Assembly: GCA_029204225.1 (NCBI GenBank) | Contig: CM055098.1 | Location: 3,459,607-3,523,606, forward strand | Length of the DNA: 64,000 nt | Source: Diphasiastrum complanatum | Lineage: Eukaryota; Streptophyta; Lycopodiopsida; Lycopodiales; Lycopodiaceae | Reading direction: 5' to 3' | Part shown: positions 33,192 through 43,612 of the stretch, piece by piece | How positions within the stretch are numbered: position 1 is the first letter of the stretch | Layout: each line of letters begins with the position of its first letter | Notes under the pieces: generated by a model | Database searches by the model: none | Told to the model about the DNA's origin: nothing | What the model saw: only the letters and a program-made list of their open reading frames with translations | Position numbers and translations under genes: made by a program

Positions 33192-33861
33192 GGAACAGGT
33201 CTCTCACAGAAGGAAATGAGTATTTGTGATTATTTTGTGTACATACCACAATTTGGCCCTGGAACTGCTTCCTTGAATGTATCTGTAGCTGCATCTATTG
33301 TTCTACATCATTTTGCAGGTATATTTATTGGATGCAAAAGATATATTACTTTTCTTGATCCATAGATTTGTTAATTTAAAGCTCTAAAAGGTATAATATT
33401 TTATTCCATATTTTCCAACTTGCATATTTCTAGTTTAGAAATCCATATGCTTCTAGACATAAAGCTTGGACTGAAAAAACAGTGTCAAAAGCCAGAATTT
33501 GATTTGTCATACCTCCCTTTTTTGCACCTTGCAGTCAATAGTGTGTTCTCTATATTCACTACAACATGGAACTTCTGTAGTATGGGCAGGTCTCACAGAG
33601 AGAATCAGAGAAGGGAAAAAGTTTGTTGTCGGCGAAAGGCCATGTGGGAGACGAGGGCCCAGAAATTTATGCTCCGAAGCTCCTGAATCAGTCACTGCAA
33701 ACAGACTTTTACAACGAGAAGATGCTGCTAAGGACTGGCTTGAGAACGAGATACTCAACTCAGAGCAAGCTGAAACTTTGAACCATATTGCATCCTTGAA
33801 AGAACCTGTGGTTAAAGCTTCCTGCAATTTGAGTTCTTTGAGTATTTTATTTGATGACTAG
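33192..33861 (+). CDS. SpoU/TrmH-family RNA methyltransferase, last two exons
   Basis: Probable host gene. Family members transfer a methyl group from S-adenosylmethionine to the 2'-O of a ribose in tRNA or rRNA and have a knotted SPOUT fold. Exon 33192-33318 encodes GTGLSQKEMSICDYFVYIPQ and FGPGTASLNVSVAASIVLHH, containing the C-terminal family motif (IPxxGxxxSLNVSVAA). An intron 33319-33580 (GT-AG, phase kept) leads to exon 33581-33861, encoding VWAGLTERIREGKKFVVGER and a charged tail that ends at TAG. The tail resembles plant SpoU proteins as I remember them. The upstream exons (SPOUT core, GNE motif) were not found in the 3 kb upstream, so the gene is either 5'-truncated or has far-off exons. 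Confidence 0.8.
33319..33580 (+). other. Intron of the SpoU-family gene
   Basis: 262 bp, GTATAT at the donor and CTTCTGTAG at the acceptor. Splicing joins the G ending GCA-G to TA-TGG, giving the Val-Trp expected in the family. Confidence 0.85.
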
Positions 33862-34259
33862 TAACTGATATCATTTCCTAGGAAATTTTATTTCTGAGGC
33901 TGGCATTTACAGGGCATTTTCAAAAGTGGTATGCGACCGCTGCTACTTGTGGCCTATTGTGTCATACATGGTAGATATGCCAGTTACGACATGCATTGAA
34001 GCTCAAGAATTGACAGTCAGCATTCAAAATCACTGGCTGGTCTGGATCATGTTGGATCAACCACACTGATCAGTATAGAAAATAATTGTACTTGTTATGT
34101 ACAGTGTAGATGTTTATGCTCAGAAGCATTTGACAAGAGATACAAAGAGCTATGATCTGACATTCTTGAAGAAGTTTGACAGTTTTGTGTACAGTGGTTG
34201 TAATGTTTTTCTCCAATTGATGTAAAGACTGGAGACTCCATTTGTATACCTTTTTCATT

Positions 34260-34263
<4 letters not shown>

Positions 34264-34343
<80 letters not shown>
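34264..34343. repeat. (GA)40 microsatellite
   Basis: Uninterrupted 80-bp GA dinucleotide repeat about 400 bp after the SpoU stop codon. Confidence 0.98.
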
Positions 34344-34345
<2 letters not shown>

Positions 34346-35350
34346 TACGCCAATATAAACAAAATAGAATATTTTAAAAACCGATGGTCTCACGTCAATA
34401 ATATACTTCAAAATGCTCATGGCTCGCACTCAGAATTCATATCAAAATGCCCATTAAAAATGGGGCTTTCAGCAACATACATCTGATTGTGTACTCTTAA
34501 CAAGTTCTCTCCTTGATGTTCTTTGTCTTCATAATAAAGTAGACGGGCTGCACATCATGTTCGTCGACCTCGTTCCAATCATCTGCTTCTTTGTTTTTGT
34601 CTAACAAGTCTAAAACGTAAGCACCTTCGCAATTGCCAATATTACCAGCTTATGCTCTTGAACCAGTAGTTTTACAAAACAACAAAAAAACGGAGTACCA
34701 ATGCTGAAAATGCTCGCATTTATCCACACTAGTTATCCATGCGCATTCAACAGTTAACTTGATTTAAATTTTTTTTTTTCTCGCGTGGAACTTCCACACA
34801 AATTACAAATATACTAGAAAACATCGGTGTTCATAGTTGGAGAGTTTTGAAAATTTTAACTTTTTTCATTTGTGGAAGATCTACAAGTTCCATGCAAAAC
34901 TAATCATAGTAGCAACTCACACATTAATAGTTTCATTAAGCTTGTGGTATGATTTGAGGTGCATGGTTCTTCCATGCAAAAATAAAAGACACCCATTTTC
35001 AAAGGTCACTTTAAAGATAATAATAGAAATTGAGAATACACAAATTTTTTGGGATGTCTTGATTACATTTTTTTTTTAATATTATGCCCTTTTAAATTTT
35101 TTGTGTTAATGTCATGACATTAATCTGAAGCCATAAGATGAGAGGTGCAACAATGTTCGGGTACCTCGTGTTTATGGTTGTGAAAGTTTCTATGATAAAA
35201 TTAGCATGCTTGTGAGAAAATGTATGTCCTCATTTGTTCGTTTGCTCCTTTATTATGGTATTCACAAAGTGCTCAAAAGAATACTTTTGTTTTCAACACT
35301 TAAATCTCTCATGTATTGTATTTCATATTGAGATAAATTATTGAAAATTT
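34344..35350. other. Spacer without recognised features
   Basis: AT-rich sequence; nothing identified on either strand. Confidence 0.4.
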
Positions 35351-35640
35351 GTTTATTACCATTACCTTGTATGTTGATGATACACCTTTTGTTTAGTACT
35401 CATAAGGGCCTTTCACAAGATGTTAAAGCCTAACTTTCCAATGAGTTTGAAATGACAGATCTAGGCATTGCACATTATTGTCTAGGAATTCAAATTTTAA
35501 CGGATAGAATAAACAAGAGAATCTATTTGTGCCAACAAAGATATTTTCAAAATGCACTGAAAATGTATGGTATTGAAAATTGTAAAACAGCCAACCAAAC
35601 AACAAAACTTTCTAGTGAACAATCTTATGCCAAAGAGACT
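35350..35640 (+). pseudogene. Ty1/copia reverse transcriptase fragment (plus strand)
   Basis: Contains the catalytic motif C as ITLYVDDTPFV (35350-35391), then after a stop MTDLGIAHYCLGIQI, RIYLCQQRYFQNALKMYGIE and NCKTANQTT, which is the order seen in copia RTs after the YVDD box. About 290 bp survive; no flanking copia domains in this orientation. Confidence 0.88.
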
Positions 35641-35739
35641 TTTGGAGTATATTTCATGGCTTTAGACATTTCTCAAGTTACTTCTTCTCTAGCCTTCCTC
35701 ATTTTCGCCAAACTTTACATTGAGTTGATGATTTTGTGA

Positions 35740-36570
35740 TTGCCTCATCCTCTACCCCTCTTTTAGCCATCGCTTCCCATGGCACTATTGCTCCTCCTTG
35801 GTGGAATTGATCTTGGATTATTATCCCATAAGGAGGTCAATTGTCTCCCTCATCCCATAAATTAATTATGATTATGAGAGGTTGAGGCCCTCATGGAATT
35901 AAAGTTATAGTTAGTGGTTGAGACCTAAAACTCAAGATGGCGGATTGGTATGGAACTAACAATGATTCATAGGGGAAGTAGATGAGGTGGCCCATTTAGG
36001 CTGCTGATGTGTCCAGTGAGGTGTCACAGTTCACGCCTAGTTGAGGAGGAGCCTTGGAGGGTATAAGTATACCCATAGGCCTGTCGTGGAAGAGAGTTGG
36101 ATTTGGTGATTGTAGCTACATGCTGCTAGTGTGATCCCTCTCTCCTATTGAGTAGCTTGATTGGTCCATAGCTTGGGGCAAGATTTGTTCGATCTAGGTT
36201 TGGTTGAGTAGGTTTATTCACCATCCGATTCGCTTTGGTACTGTGGGTTCAACCCTGGTCGTTGATCCCTAGAAAAGGTCTTGGAAATCTAGCTCTTCCA
36301 TTACATTCACAAAAGAAGTACATTCCAAAAAGTGAGAGTAACTCATTTCATATTCACATCAAGATGCCAATGGTTTGTCACTTCCAATGACTAGTGGGAT
36401 GACCCTAGTGGGACATGTCATATGTTTGTAACTACCTCTAGCTAATCGGTTCACCAGTTTGTGAAGTGTTAACTAGTAGATTTACATTGTCAACCCCTCT
36501 CTCACTTCACATAGTATCCTTGATCTACATTTTTTTATCTGTCAACTAATCTAGTCATGTTAGGTTTTTT
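35740..36570. other. Spacer without recognised gene
   Basis: No coding similarity. It may include the remains of the 3' LTR of the minus-strand copia element to the right: a purine tract on the minus strand (GTGAGAGAGGGG, about 36500) is followed by TTGACAATG, but the LTR could not be matched to the one at 38549. Confidence 0.35.
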
Positions 36571-36579
36571 AAACATTCA

Positions 36580-37760
36580 AAAGGATTTTTGGACAATGGT
36601 TTAGTCATTAAATCAGCAACCATACCTTAGTGCGACAATACTTGAGGAGAGAGCCTTTTCTCTTGGACACGATCATCGATGAAGTGCAATTGAATACCAA
36701 TGTGTTGACTTTTGTTGTGTGATATGACGTTCTTGCTTAATTAAGAATAAGCAACCCTGACTGTCATTATAAAGAACCATGCTTATGTTGCCAATGCTGA
36801 GTTCACTTAGCAGGCTTTGTACCCAAATTTCAAACTCCCATGTATTCATTCAACTGTGATAGAAGGAAGTGATGTAGAGTGCTGTTTCTTACAGTTCCAG
36901 CTTATGTAGTATCTTGCCATCTTGAAAATGTATCTCGAGATCAAATTTTTTTGTCATCTATATCGCCATCCTAGCCCGAGTCAACAAATCTTGTTATGGT
37001 CTTTAAAACTTTGAACAATAGCCCTATTTCAATACTCATATTGCAACATACCAATGTTCTCTACACCTAGATTATTTAGAAATTGGCTCAGTTTGGTGAC
37101 TACAATAGCAATATCTGACCGTGGCGTACATTTAACTTCCATTCAAGTTTTGATATGGTCGGCTGCTCATGATTTCCCTCTCTTTATATGTACTAGGGCA
37201 CATGTCCACATTCAACATCACATTGTGATACCGAGAAATACTCTTTCATGTAGAATTTGTCATAGAGTAAATCCACAAACTTTTTGGCTTAGCCATAATA
37301 ATCCCATTTTTCTATATTTTAATAATCTCTAAGCATTAATGAATAGGCCTTATGTCTTTCATCTCAAACTTGCTCTTCAGATTTAACTTAAATTCTTCTA
37401 ACAAGTCCTTATTGTAGATGATTGTCATGCCATCTACATATAATGCATATGCTGAGAAAACATTTTTTTTCAAAATTTGAATAGATGCTAGTATTAGAGT
37501 AGCATCTCTTAAGTCCATTTTGCTAAAAAATATGCCAATTCTGTAGTACCACATTCTTGAGGACTGCTTTAATCTGTGTAATGCAATTTTTAAGATGCAC
37601 ACCTTGCCACTCCCATCTTCAAATCTTGGAGGCTGCACCATGGACGCCTCCTCCTCAAGGCCTGCATGTAAGAAAATAGCTTTGACATCCATTTGTTCTA
37701 TCTCCATTCCTTGTATTGTCACCAAGCTATCAAGTCTGCTGACAAGGTAAATGGCTTGCC
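36580..37760 (-). pseudogene. Copia reverse transcriptase and RNase H, degenerate
   Basis: RT part: SLVTIQGMEIEQMDVKAIFL (the conserved QMDVKTAFL box), EEEASMVQPPRFED, KIALHRLKQSSRMWY, and a motif C mutated to ALYVDGMTII, so one of the two catalytic Asp is Gly. RNase H part: YNDSQGCLFLIKQERHI (usual DNQSAI), HIGIQLHFIDDRVQEK and MVADLMTKP, in shifting frames. Inactive. Confidence 0.85.
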
Positions 37761-37769
37761 TCTACATTT

Positions 37770-38536
37770 TGCTCATGCAAGCATTAAGTTCTTATTACTT
37801 GCCGTTACTAGCATTTCCAGAGACAACACGAGCATGAGTTTGCACAATTCGAACATGCTCTTGAGTCTCGAGTTCTCATGAAGAATGTATTAAAGCAAAA
37901 GTGGGGCAAGAGAAAATTACGCTTCAGGTTATTTATCTTTAACACACTATGAAGATGGTATTTTATAACTTTGTGATGTGTCTCAAAAGTGTTGTAATGT
38001 CCCATCAAAAGGAGCAGTATAGTCAACAATAATAAATTTAAGAAATTGCAAAAGTAAATATCAAGAAACTCCTCTTATATAGTTTGTGATTGCACATCTG
38101 TGTCAGTAGAATCATAGAGTTAAGGATAGCTGCTTTAATAATCTATACAAGAACCTTAGTCAAACCATCTTAATCTCGCTCTGCCCTCAACCACAATAGA
38201 TGAAAGCTGCAGGAGATGAACTCAAATGTGCTTCCACATTTAATCCAATCAAAGTCCACTAAGTCAAACTCCATCTTTGTGCCAATGTGGCTTAGGCTTA
38301 GTACATCACGGGCCACAATAATGTCGTCACAAATTTGGATCCCTAGAATATAGACTCCCTTTGATCGTATGAGCGAAACCTTTTCTACATATTTGGCGCT
38401 TCTTTTACTCCTTTTGTTAGAGTATATTTTCAATGACAAGAAGTTCCTAAACTACAAGGATTAGTTAACTACAGTTTACGACTATTGACGTCAAATCAAT
38501 CTCGAGTGTACAATGACGGACAACATAAGAACACAA
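37770..38536 (-). other. Unrecognised interior of the copia remnant
   Basis: Between primer site and RT. A minus-strand open stretch (38439-38170) has no recognisable motif. Probably leader sequence and decayed coding DNA. Confidence 0.35.
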
Positions 38537-38548
38537 GCTCTAATACCA
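38537..38548 (-). other. Primer-binding site of the copia remnant
   Basis: Minus-strand TGGTATTAGAGC directly abutting the LTR, one base different from the tRNA-iMet site TGGTATCAGAGC. Confidence 0.85.
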
Positions 38549-39196
38549 TGTGAAGGATTTCAGATCATTTATGATCCAATCCATGTCCCAAATCTTTGGT
38601 TACAAAAGAAGATACTCTACCAATTTCACCACCGTGAAAAATCAGCATCTACACACAAAATAAGATGCAAACTCTAATAGAGCTTGATCAAACATGAATA
38701 ATATGATAAAGTACTGTTGCTGTCCATAGAAAACCAGCAAGCTACTATATTTCACACGTGTGGATCCAAAAATAACAATTATAGATCATTCTACACATAG
38801 AATTGCATGCAATCACAAGTATAGTGCACCAATGAATAGTAGAACCCAAGAGAACCATGTATAAGCATGAAATGAGATAGAGAAGAGAGAAGATTGGTCT
38901 CTACACGAGTTTTCTCCTTTTATAGTAGGTCCAAAACCTATTTGGCCATTTGGTTTTCCCTCCAAAATGCTAACCTAAGTATTTTTGGGTCTAGATTCAA
39001 AGTACCCAACATTCAAATTGGAATCTACTCAAACTCGCCTTCTAACTTTCCCACACTTTCAAAAAGTGTTTATTCAAATGAAATTTAGACTAATAAACTT
39101 TAAAAAGTCAATCTCTAAGTCTAAAAACAAAGTTGGTCTCAATTCGTCAAATATGAAAATATAGCAAATATGATCAAACTAGTTGAATCTTTCACA
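38549..39196 (-). repeat. 5' LTR of the copia remnant, 648 bp
   Basis: Bounded by the inverted repeat TGTGAARGATT (38549-38559 and the reverse complement at 39186-39196) and placed exactly against the primer site. On the minus strand it carries TATAAAAGG at about 38917-38925, a plausible LTR promoter. Confidence 0.82.
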
Positions 39197-39288
39197 CTTT
39201 CCAGCATCCTCTAGAACCAGTCCATTTTTCAAACCGTCTGTTCCATTCTGTCTTGCACGCTTATACGAACTTACAACACTAAACTAGG

Positions 39289-39414
<126 letters not shown>

Positions 39415-39685
39415 TATTCCAGATTGTAATGGAATTTCTGATAATGATGTGGAGTTAGGATATGGTAGCATGACTGACTGCAAATCTAGAGCAAATCCTA
39501 TGTAATGATGAAGCAGTCCATGTTGTGAACATTATGTGATTGCTATGTAATGCTAGGTAGTGGCATGATATAACCTGTTGTTTTGAAATCACATGTTACT
39601 TTTGTTTTGGAATCAAATGTAATGGAAATTGATGGAATGTTATAATACTTTGTTGCGGTAATCCAAATTCTTGGGATCTTGTAAG

Positions 39686-39837
39686 AGCATGTTTTGAGAA
39701 TGGAATTTTGCAAAATTTTGCATGTTTTGAGAATGGAATTTTGTAGAATTTTGTAATGAAATGTTTTGGAATGAGATGATGTGGTGTTGGTTACAGTTAG
39801 GGATAGGGTGGTGTTGGTTATAGTTAGGGTTAAATTT
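39686..39837. repeat. Two short tandem duplications
   Basis: A unit of about 33 bp (GCATGTTTTGAGAATGG and onward) occurs twice at 39686-39751, and a unit of about 27 bp (TGGTGTTGGTTA and onward) occurs twice at about 39780-39833, the latter ending in TTAGGGTTA. Confidence 0.85.
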
Positions 39838-40354
39838 TTAGAGTTTTTCATCATTGTTTTCTATTTCTGCACTCCGTTTGAAGCTCGGTAGAAACTTGGA
39901 AAGTGGACGATCCTCACTATACTACACCACATCGTGAGTAGATCTAACCGAACATTCACAAATCAGATCTACTTCCAACAATTCTTCTATTTTTGTCATT
40001 GTCACTTCCACTTCCTCATTAGTCTATATTTTTTGCACTAACACCCCCTGATCAATATTCGACAATTTCTAACCTTGAAGAGCTATCAGAAGCAACAAAA
40101 CATTCCATGATCAGCCTGTCCGAGACAAGCTACCATATGCATTGGCTAGTAAGCCAACAACCAATACCGCCAGAAGTCCAATATCGCTTTCGAGCACACA
40201 TCTTGTTTCTTAAAATATTCTGTGTATATCTTGCGCTCGAAACCGATATTCAGTTATGGCATCGATCTCAAGCACCTTTTTATCGCAATTTTTTTTTTGT
40301 TTTCATTTTGTTTTTATTCAAACATTTTTTTTTGTTAATTTTCTTCTTCTGAGA

Positions 40355-40790
40355 ATGATGGCCAGGACCAAATCCACTGCCCGTGCCATAACCACTGTAC
40401 AGCCATCCCATGCTCGTGTTCCCCCTGGTACTGGTCGTAGACAGATGAAGCAGGTCTGGCTGAGGGAGATTAGAAAACTCTAGAGATCAACTGAACTGTT
40501 GATTCCTAGAGCTCCTTTCAGCCGATCGTTAAGGAATGTCACTCTGTCACCTTGGGCTAGATGTTCGTTTTGTCGTGACAGCCATGCAAGCCTTATAGGG
40601 TGTTGCAGAAGATTTTCTGTCCCAATTTTTTAAGGATACTTGTCTTTTGGTAGTGCATAATAAGCGTGTCACCATCATGCCAAAAGATTGCGTCATTCTC
40701 AGAAGGCTTCGGGACCGTTTTTCTGGTCTGCATGTTGATAATGCCAACACCTTCAAAGACCTGCCTTTGGATAGAACCAACTTGCCAACT
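40355..40790 (+). pseudogene. Divergent histone H3-like domain
   Basis: Starts MMARTKSTARA (H3 has ARTKQTARK), so Lys4 is kept, Lys9 is Ala, and the Lys14-Lys36 tail is replaced by a shorter unrelated segment. The core is clear: PPGTGRR, VWLREIRKL, stop, RSTELLIPRAPFSR, then in a second frame DVRFVVTAMQAL, stop, GVAEDFLSQFFKDTC and NKRVTIMPKDCVILRRLRDR, matching H3 helices alpha-N to alpha-3. LLIPRAPF resembles centromeric H3 more than canonical H3 (LLIRKLPF), but loop 1 does not look lengthened as in CENH3. Unlike any H3, which stops just after this point, the frame runs on into a basic tail. Two TAG stops replace the expected CAG (Gln) codons, plus one frameshift. No intron is seen inside it. 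Confidence 0.85.
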
Positions 40791-41480
40791 ACCTCTAGGA
40801 GGAAGAGGAAGCAACCTGTCCCCAAAAAGGCTGGATCTCGAGGCCAGCTGCTTCCCTTCCTCCTAGAGTTATCCCGACCAAGAGACCCCAAATGGTCTTG
40901 AGCTCTGAGTCAGATGCTAGAAAATCTGATTTTTATTGAGAATCTTCACCCCTTCCTCCTCCTGTCATTCGTCCAGCTCCTCAACAGGTTTCTTCACCAC
41001 AAGTGTTGATCACCCAAGAGGAGCTCGACAAAATAATAGAGAAATCTATAAATATTGTTTCTACTTCATTTTTTGCTCCTGTACATAATCTTTTTGTAAG
41101 AATTCCATATGATCCTGCCCAAGTTTATTTTGATTCTGACCATTATAAGCAATATGAGGCCTACCTAGCTAATAAAATTGATTTTCTCGGCAATTTTTTT
41201 GATTTTTTTCTTCCAGATTCACGTAAAAGCTTTAGATTAGGTCCCAAATTTTTTGCCGAGCAAAAAGATAAAACCTCAAAAATTTTAGATGTAATAGTGA
41301 AAGCCGAAGTATTTTTTTTTTGTAGAATAGTATTAGTTCCGATTCCCATGGTATAGTTTTTCTTGTCTGAACATTTTTCATGGGAGTGATAAAGGCAAAA
41401 GAAGCCAATTTTGAGAAGGCCGTATATTTTATCGAATGCAGTCCTGTGGCAAAATTTTATTTGATTCCATATGAAAATAA

Positions 41481-41603
41481 GTAAGAATTGCTCTTTTGTT
41501 TTTGTTGCTTTAATCTGGATTGTTGCATGCTTCATTGCTTTAATAAGTAAGGAATTCTTTCATAAGTATGGATCTATCGATATTTGTATTTTGGTTGTTG
41601 CAG
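41481..41603 (+). other. Intron 1 of the fusion gene
   Basis: GTAAGA to TTGCAG, 123 bp. Joins GAA-AAT-AA to T-TGG-CAT, forming the codons for Asn-Trp-His across the junction. Confidence 0.8.
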
Positions 41604-41790
41604 TTGGCATTGGATCCTGAACATTCTTTCTATAAAGATAAATAAGGAGGGAGTATCAAAATTTCTATGTGTAAAATTAAACTCAGCTGCAAATACACAT
41701 AGAGAATTTGATTCTCTACTTCATGATGCCGTTTGGGAAATACCGACAACGACAACTTCAATTGGAGAGATAACCATTAGATCTCTCAAG

Positions 41791-41904
41791 GTATATTCAA
41801 TTTATCTTTGATATGCATGTATTTCTTTTTTAGTTCAAATCTATCGTCATAGCATAAATAATATTTCTATCATAATATTACTAATTCTCATTCTATATAT
41901 GCAG
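41791..41904 (+). other. Intron 2 of the fusion gene
   Basis: GTATAT to ATGCAG, 114 bp, between complete codons AAG and TGT directly before the Cys box. Confidence 0.8.
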
Positions 41905-42009
41905 TGTGTACAACAAAACAATGCTTTTAGTTGTGTATGGTTCGTCCTGTACAATACGAAGCTATTTTTTGAGTGGTATAATTTACAAGTGGATGTAGAT
42001 ATTGAAAAG

Positions 42010-42118
42010 GTAGTGTTCAGTTCATTTGTAGTTTCTTTCATTCTGATTCATATTTTCTTACTATCATTGTTTGTAATTTGCTGAATCTCGTGTTTTGTGA
42101 TGACATTTCACTCTTGAG
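42010..42118 (+). other. Intron 3 of the fusion gene
   Basis: GTAGTG to CTTGAG, 109 bp, phase 0. The acceptor lacks a strong pyrimidine tract, so it is less certain than the other two. Confidence 0.6.
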
Positions 42119-42804
42119 CCATATAATCCTGATGATGTATATAGATTTCAGCAAGAGTTGATCAGAACCTATGCCCAGAATGGTGGAAGCATTGCACCTG
42201 AGATCGAGGGCCCTCAAAAGCAAGCTGCTCATGCCTTAACAGCCTTTCAGGTTGCTCAGGATGCAGATCTTATTATATATGATAAAAAAGGAATAGAAGT
42301 CCTTCCTAATACAGAGGAAGGCAATATTATTGCCAAGAGTCCTCTTGCCTTAAAAGGCATTGAGGCCCTTCTTAAAACAGAGAAAGACGAGATTATAGAA
42401 GGAGCTATTCCCTTATTAGTTCCTAATACTGATAAGGAAAATATAGAAAAATTGACTGAATAGAGATCTATTTGTAAATAGAAATACAAAAAAAAAAAGA
42501 TACAATCATTTTACATGTAAACAACCCGTTTATGGGTTTTTTTTATTGATATCAATATAGATTCTTACAATCAGATTGTGTCCATAGTGTAATACTGGAA
42601 TGCAATTTTCTATATTGATAAAAAGACATGATGATTGACATGTATTTGATGATAGTGAATCTCGATGTTCTTCTATAAGTTGGATTGTTTTGTCAATATC
42701 TCTGCATTTGATCTCGAGCTCATGTCTTTTACGTACCTACATAAAACTAGTATAAAGTTAGATACAATTAGTATAGAGATTGTATTAGAAAGTTTTGGTT
42801 GAAA

Positions 42805-43280
42805 CTATTCATAAAAGATCGAGCGTTTACAGTTACTTATGACTTTACCATTGAAAATGAATTTGAAGTCTAAAAGTACATCATCTCGTAGGAGCAATAG
42901 TTCATGCCTGATGTAGTTTAGACTCCAATCTTCTTCCACGTCAACACACGTGAAAACGACATCATTGTATATAATTTCAATACTTTTTCGTTTTGAATGT
43001 CTACTGGCTTCCAAGTCTTGATCGAGTGGCACCCATTTACCTTTATTTTTTTTTTCCATCTTTGATAATGGAAGCATAAGCCCAACATTTGTTTTTCAAT
43101 TTGATAACGGAAGCACATGGAAGACATTTTAATTCTCCATTCTATTTCTCCATTTGATCTTTTGTCCCAGCTTTCATCCATAAGTTCAGATAATAAACTA
43201 TCTGATAAATTTTTGCATACAAACATCGTTGGAGTTTTATGTACGTTGACACTTAAAAATAAATCCACAAATATATTCAA
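42805..43280 (-). other. Unrecognised minus-strand coding-like stretch
   Basis: Two overlapping minus-strand frames, one starting MNIFVDLFLSVNVHKTP (43280) and one ending DFKFIFNGKVISNCKRSIF (42805), look like parts of one protein with a frameshift near 43050. A 30-bp segment (GCTTCC...TATCAAA) is locally duplicated at 43055-43115. I do not recognise the family. Confidence 0.3.
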
Positions 43281-43612
43281 GGAAATAAACTCAACTCAGT
43301 CTGACTATTTTTGATTCCGTGCTCATTTTTAATGAATTTTTTACATCATTATATATCTTGCAACAAAATGATTCTGAAACTGCAACATCTGGTGCAATTT
43401 ATTCATCACTTTCAAAACTAGGTAATGGGATTCGTACTATTTGTCCAAAATTTTCTTTTGTATCAGGAATGTACGTCGATTCATAAAAAAAGATCCCACT
43501 ATCAGCTAGGTCTTTTGCAGTTTACCTCGATATTGTAGCTATCCAATATCAATGTGAATAACATCTAACACACCTGCTAAAGATCCAATCGGCTCCCATT
43601 CATGTATGTTGG

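Larger units (their letters stand above)
36570..39196 (-). mobile_element. Ty1/copia element remnant with 5' LTR, minus strand
   Basis: 5' LTR (38549-39196) with an adjoining primer site, about 770 bp of unrecognised interior, RT (37330-37760) and RNase H (about 36580-36900). Gag, protease and integrase are missing, so the interior has a large deletion. The 3' LTR is not recognisable. Confidence 0.82.
40355..42463 (+). pseudogene. Histone H3-like / Ulp1-like (C48) peptidase fusion gene, damaged
   Basis: Apparent single gene of one long and three short exons. The long exon (40355-41480) starts with a divergent histone H3 domain, continues through a basic, NLS-like linker (SRRKRKQPVPKK) and a Ser/Pro-rich stretch, then a segment beginning ITQEELDKIIEKSINIV that precedes the peptidase. 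Exons 41604-41790, 41905-42009 and 42119-42463 carry the core of a SUMO-protease-like (C48) domain and a C-terminal tail. Introns 41481-41603, 41791-41904 and 42010-42118 are GT-AG and keep phase. Damage in the long exon: TAG at 40481 and 40596, TGA near 40950 and 41368, and frame changes near 40570, 40860 and in a T run at 41320. The fusion is my inference from strand, spacing and continuous linker. The alternative is an H3 pseudogene that landed next to an unrelated peptidase gene. Confidence 0.6.
41371..42463 (+). pseudogene. Ulp1/SENP-like cysteine peptidase domain (C48) and tail
   Basis: C48 peptidases remove SUMO-like modifiers using a His-Asp-Gln-Cys arrangement. Here the strand before the His reads KFYLIPYEN. 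Splicing gives NNWHWILNIL with the catalytic His-Trp. The segment KLNSAANTHREF aligns with the usual LDS...HKEF, so the catalytic Asp appears to be Asn (the nearby FDSL is an alternative Asp). The Cys box reads KCVQQNNAFSCVWFVLY: Gln and Cys are kept, but the usual DCG is SCV. After it comes NPDDVYRFQQELIRTYAQNG, as expected after the Cys box, then a tail with repeated VLPNTEEGNII/LLKTEKDEII-like units. The Asn and Val substitutions suggest a weak or dead enzyme. Confidence 0.7.

Noticed and set aside
39830-39838. TTAGGGTTA next to a tandem duplication, telomere-like
   Set aside because: Only one or two imperfect units within a 27-bp duplication; not a telomeric array.
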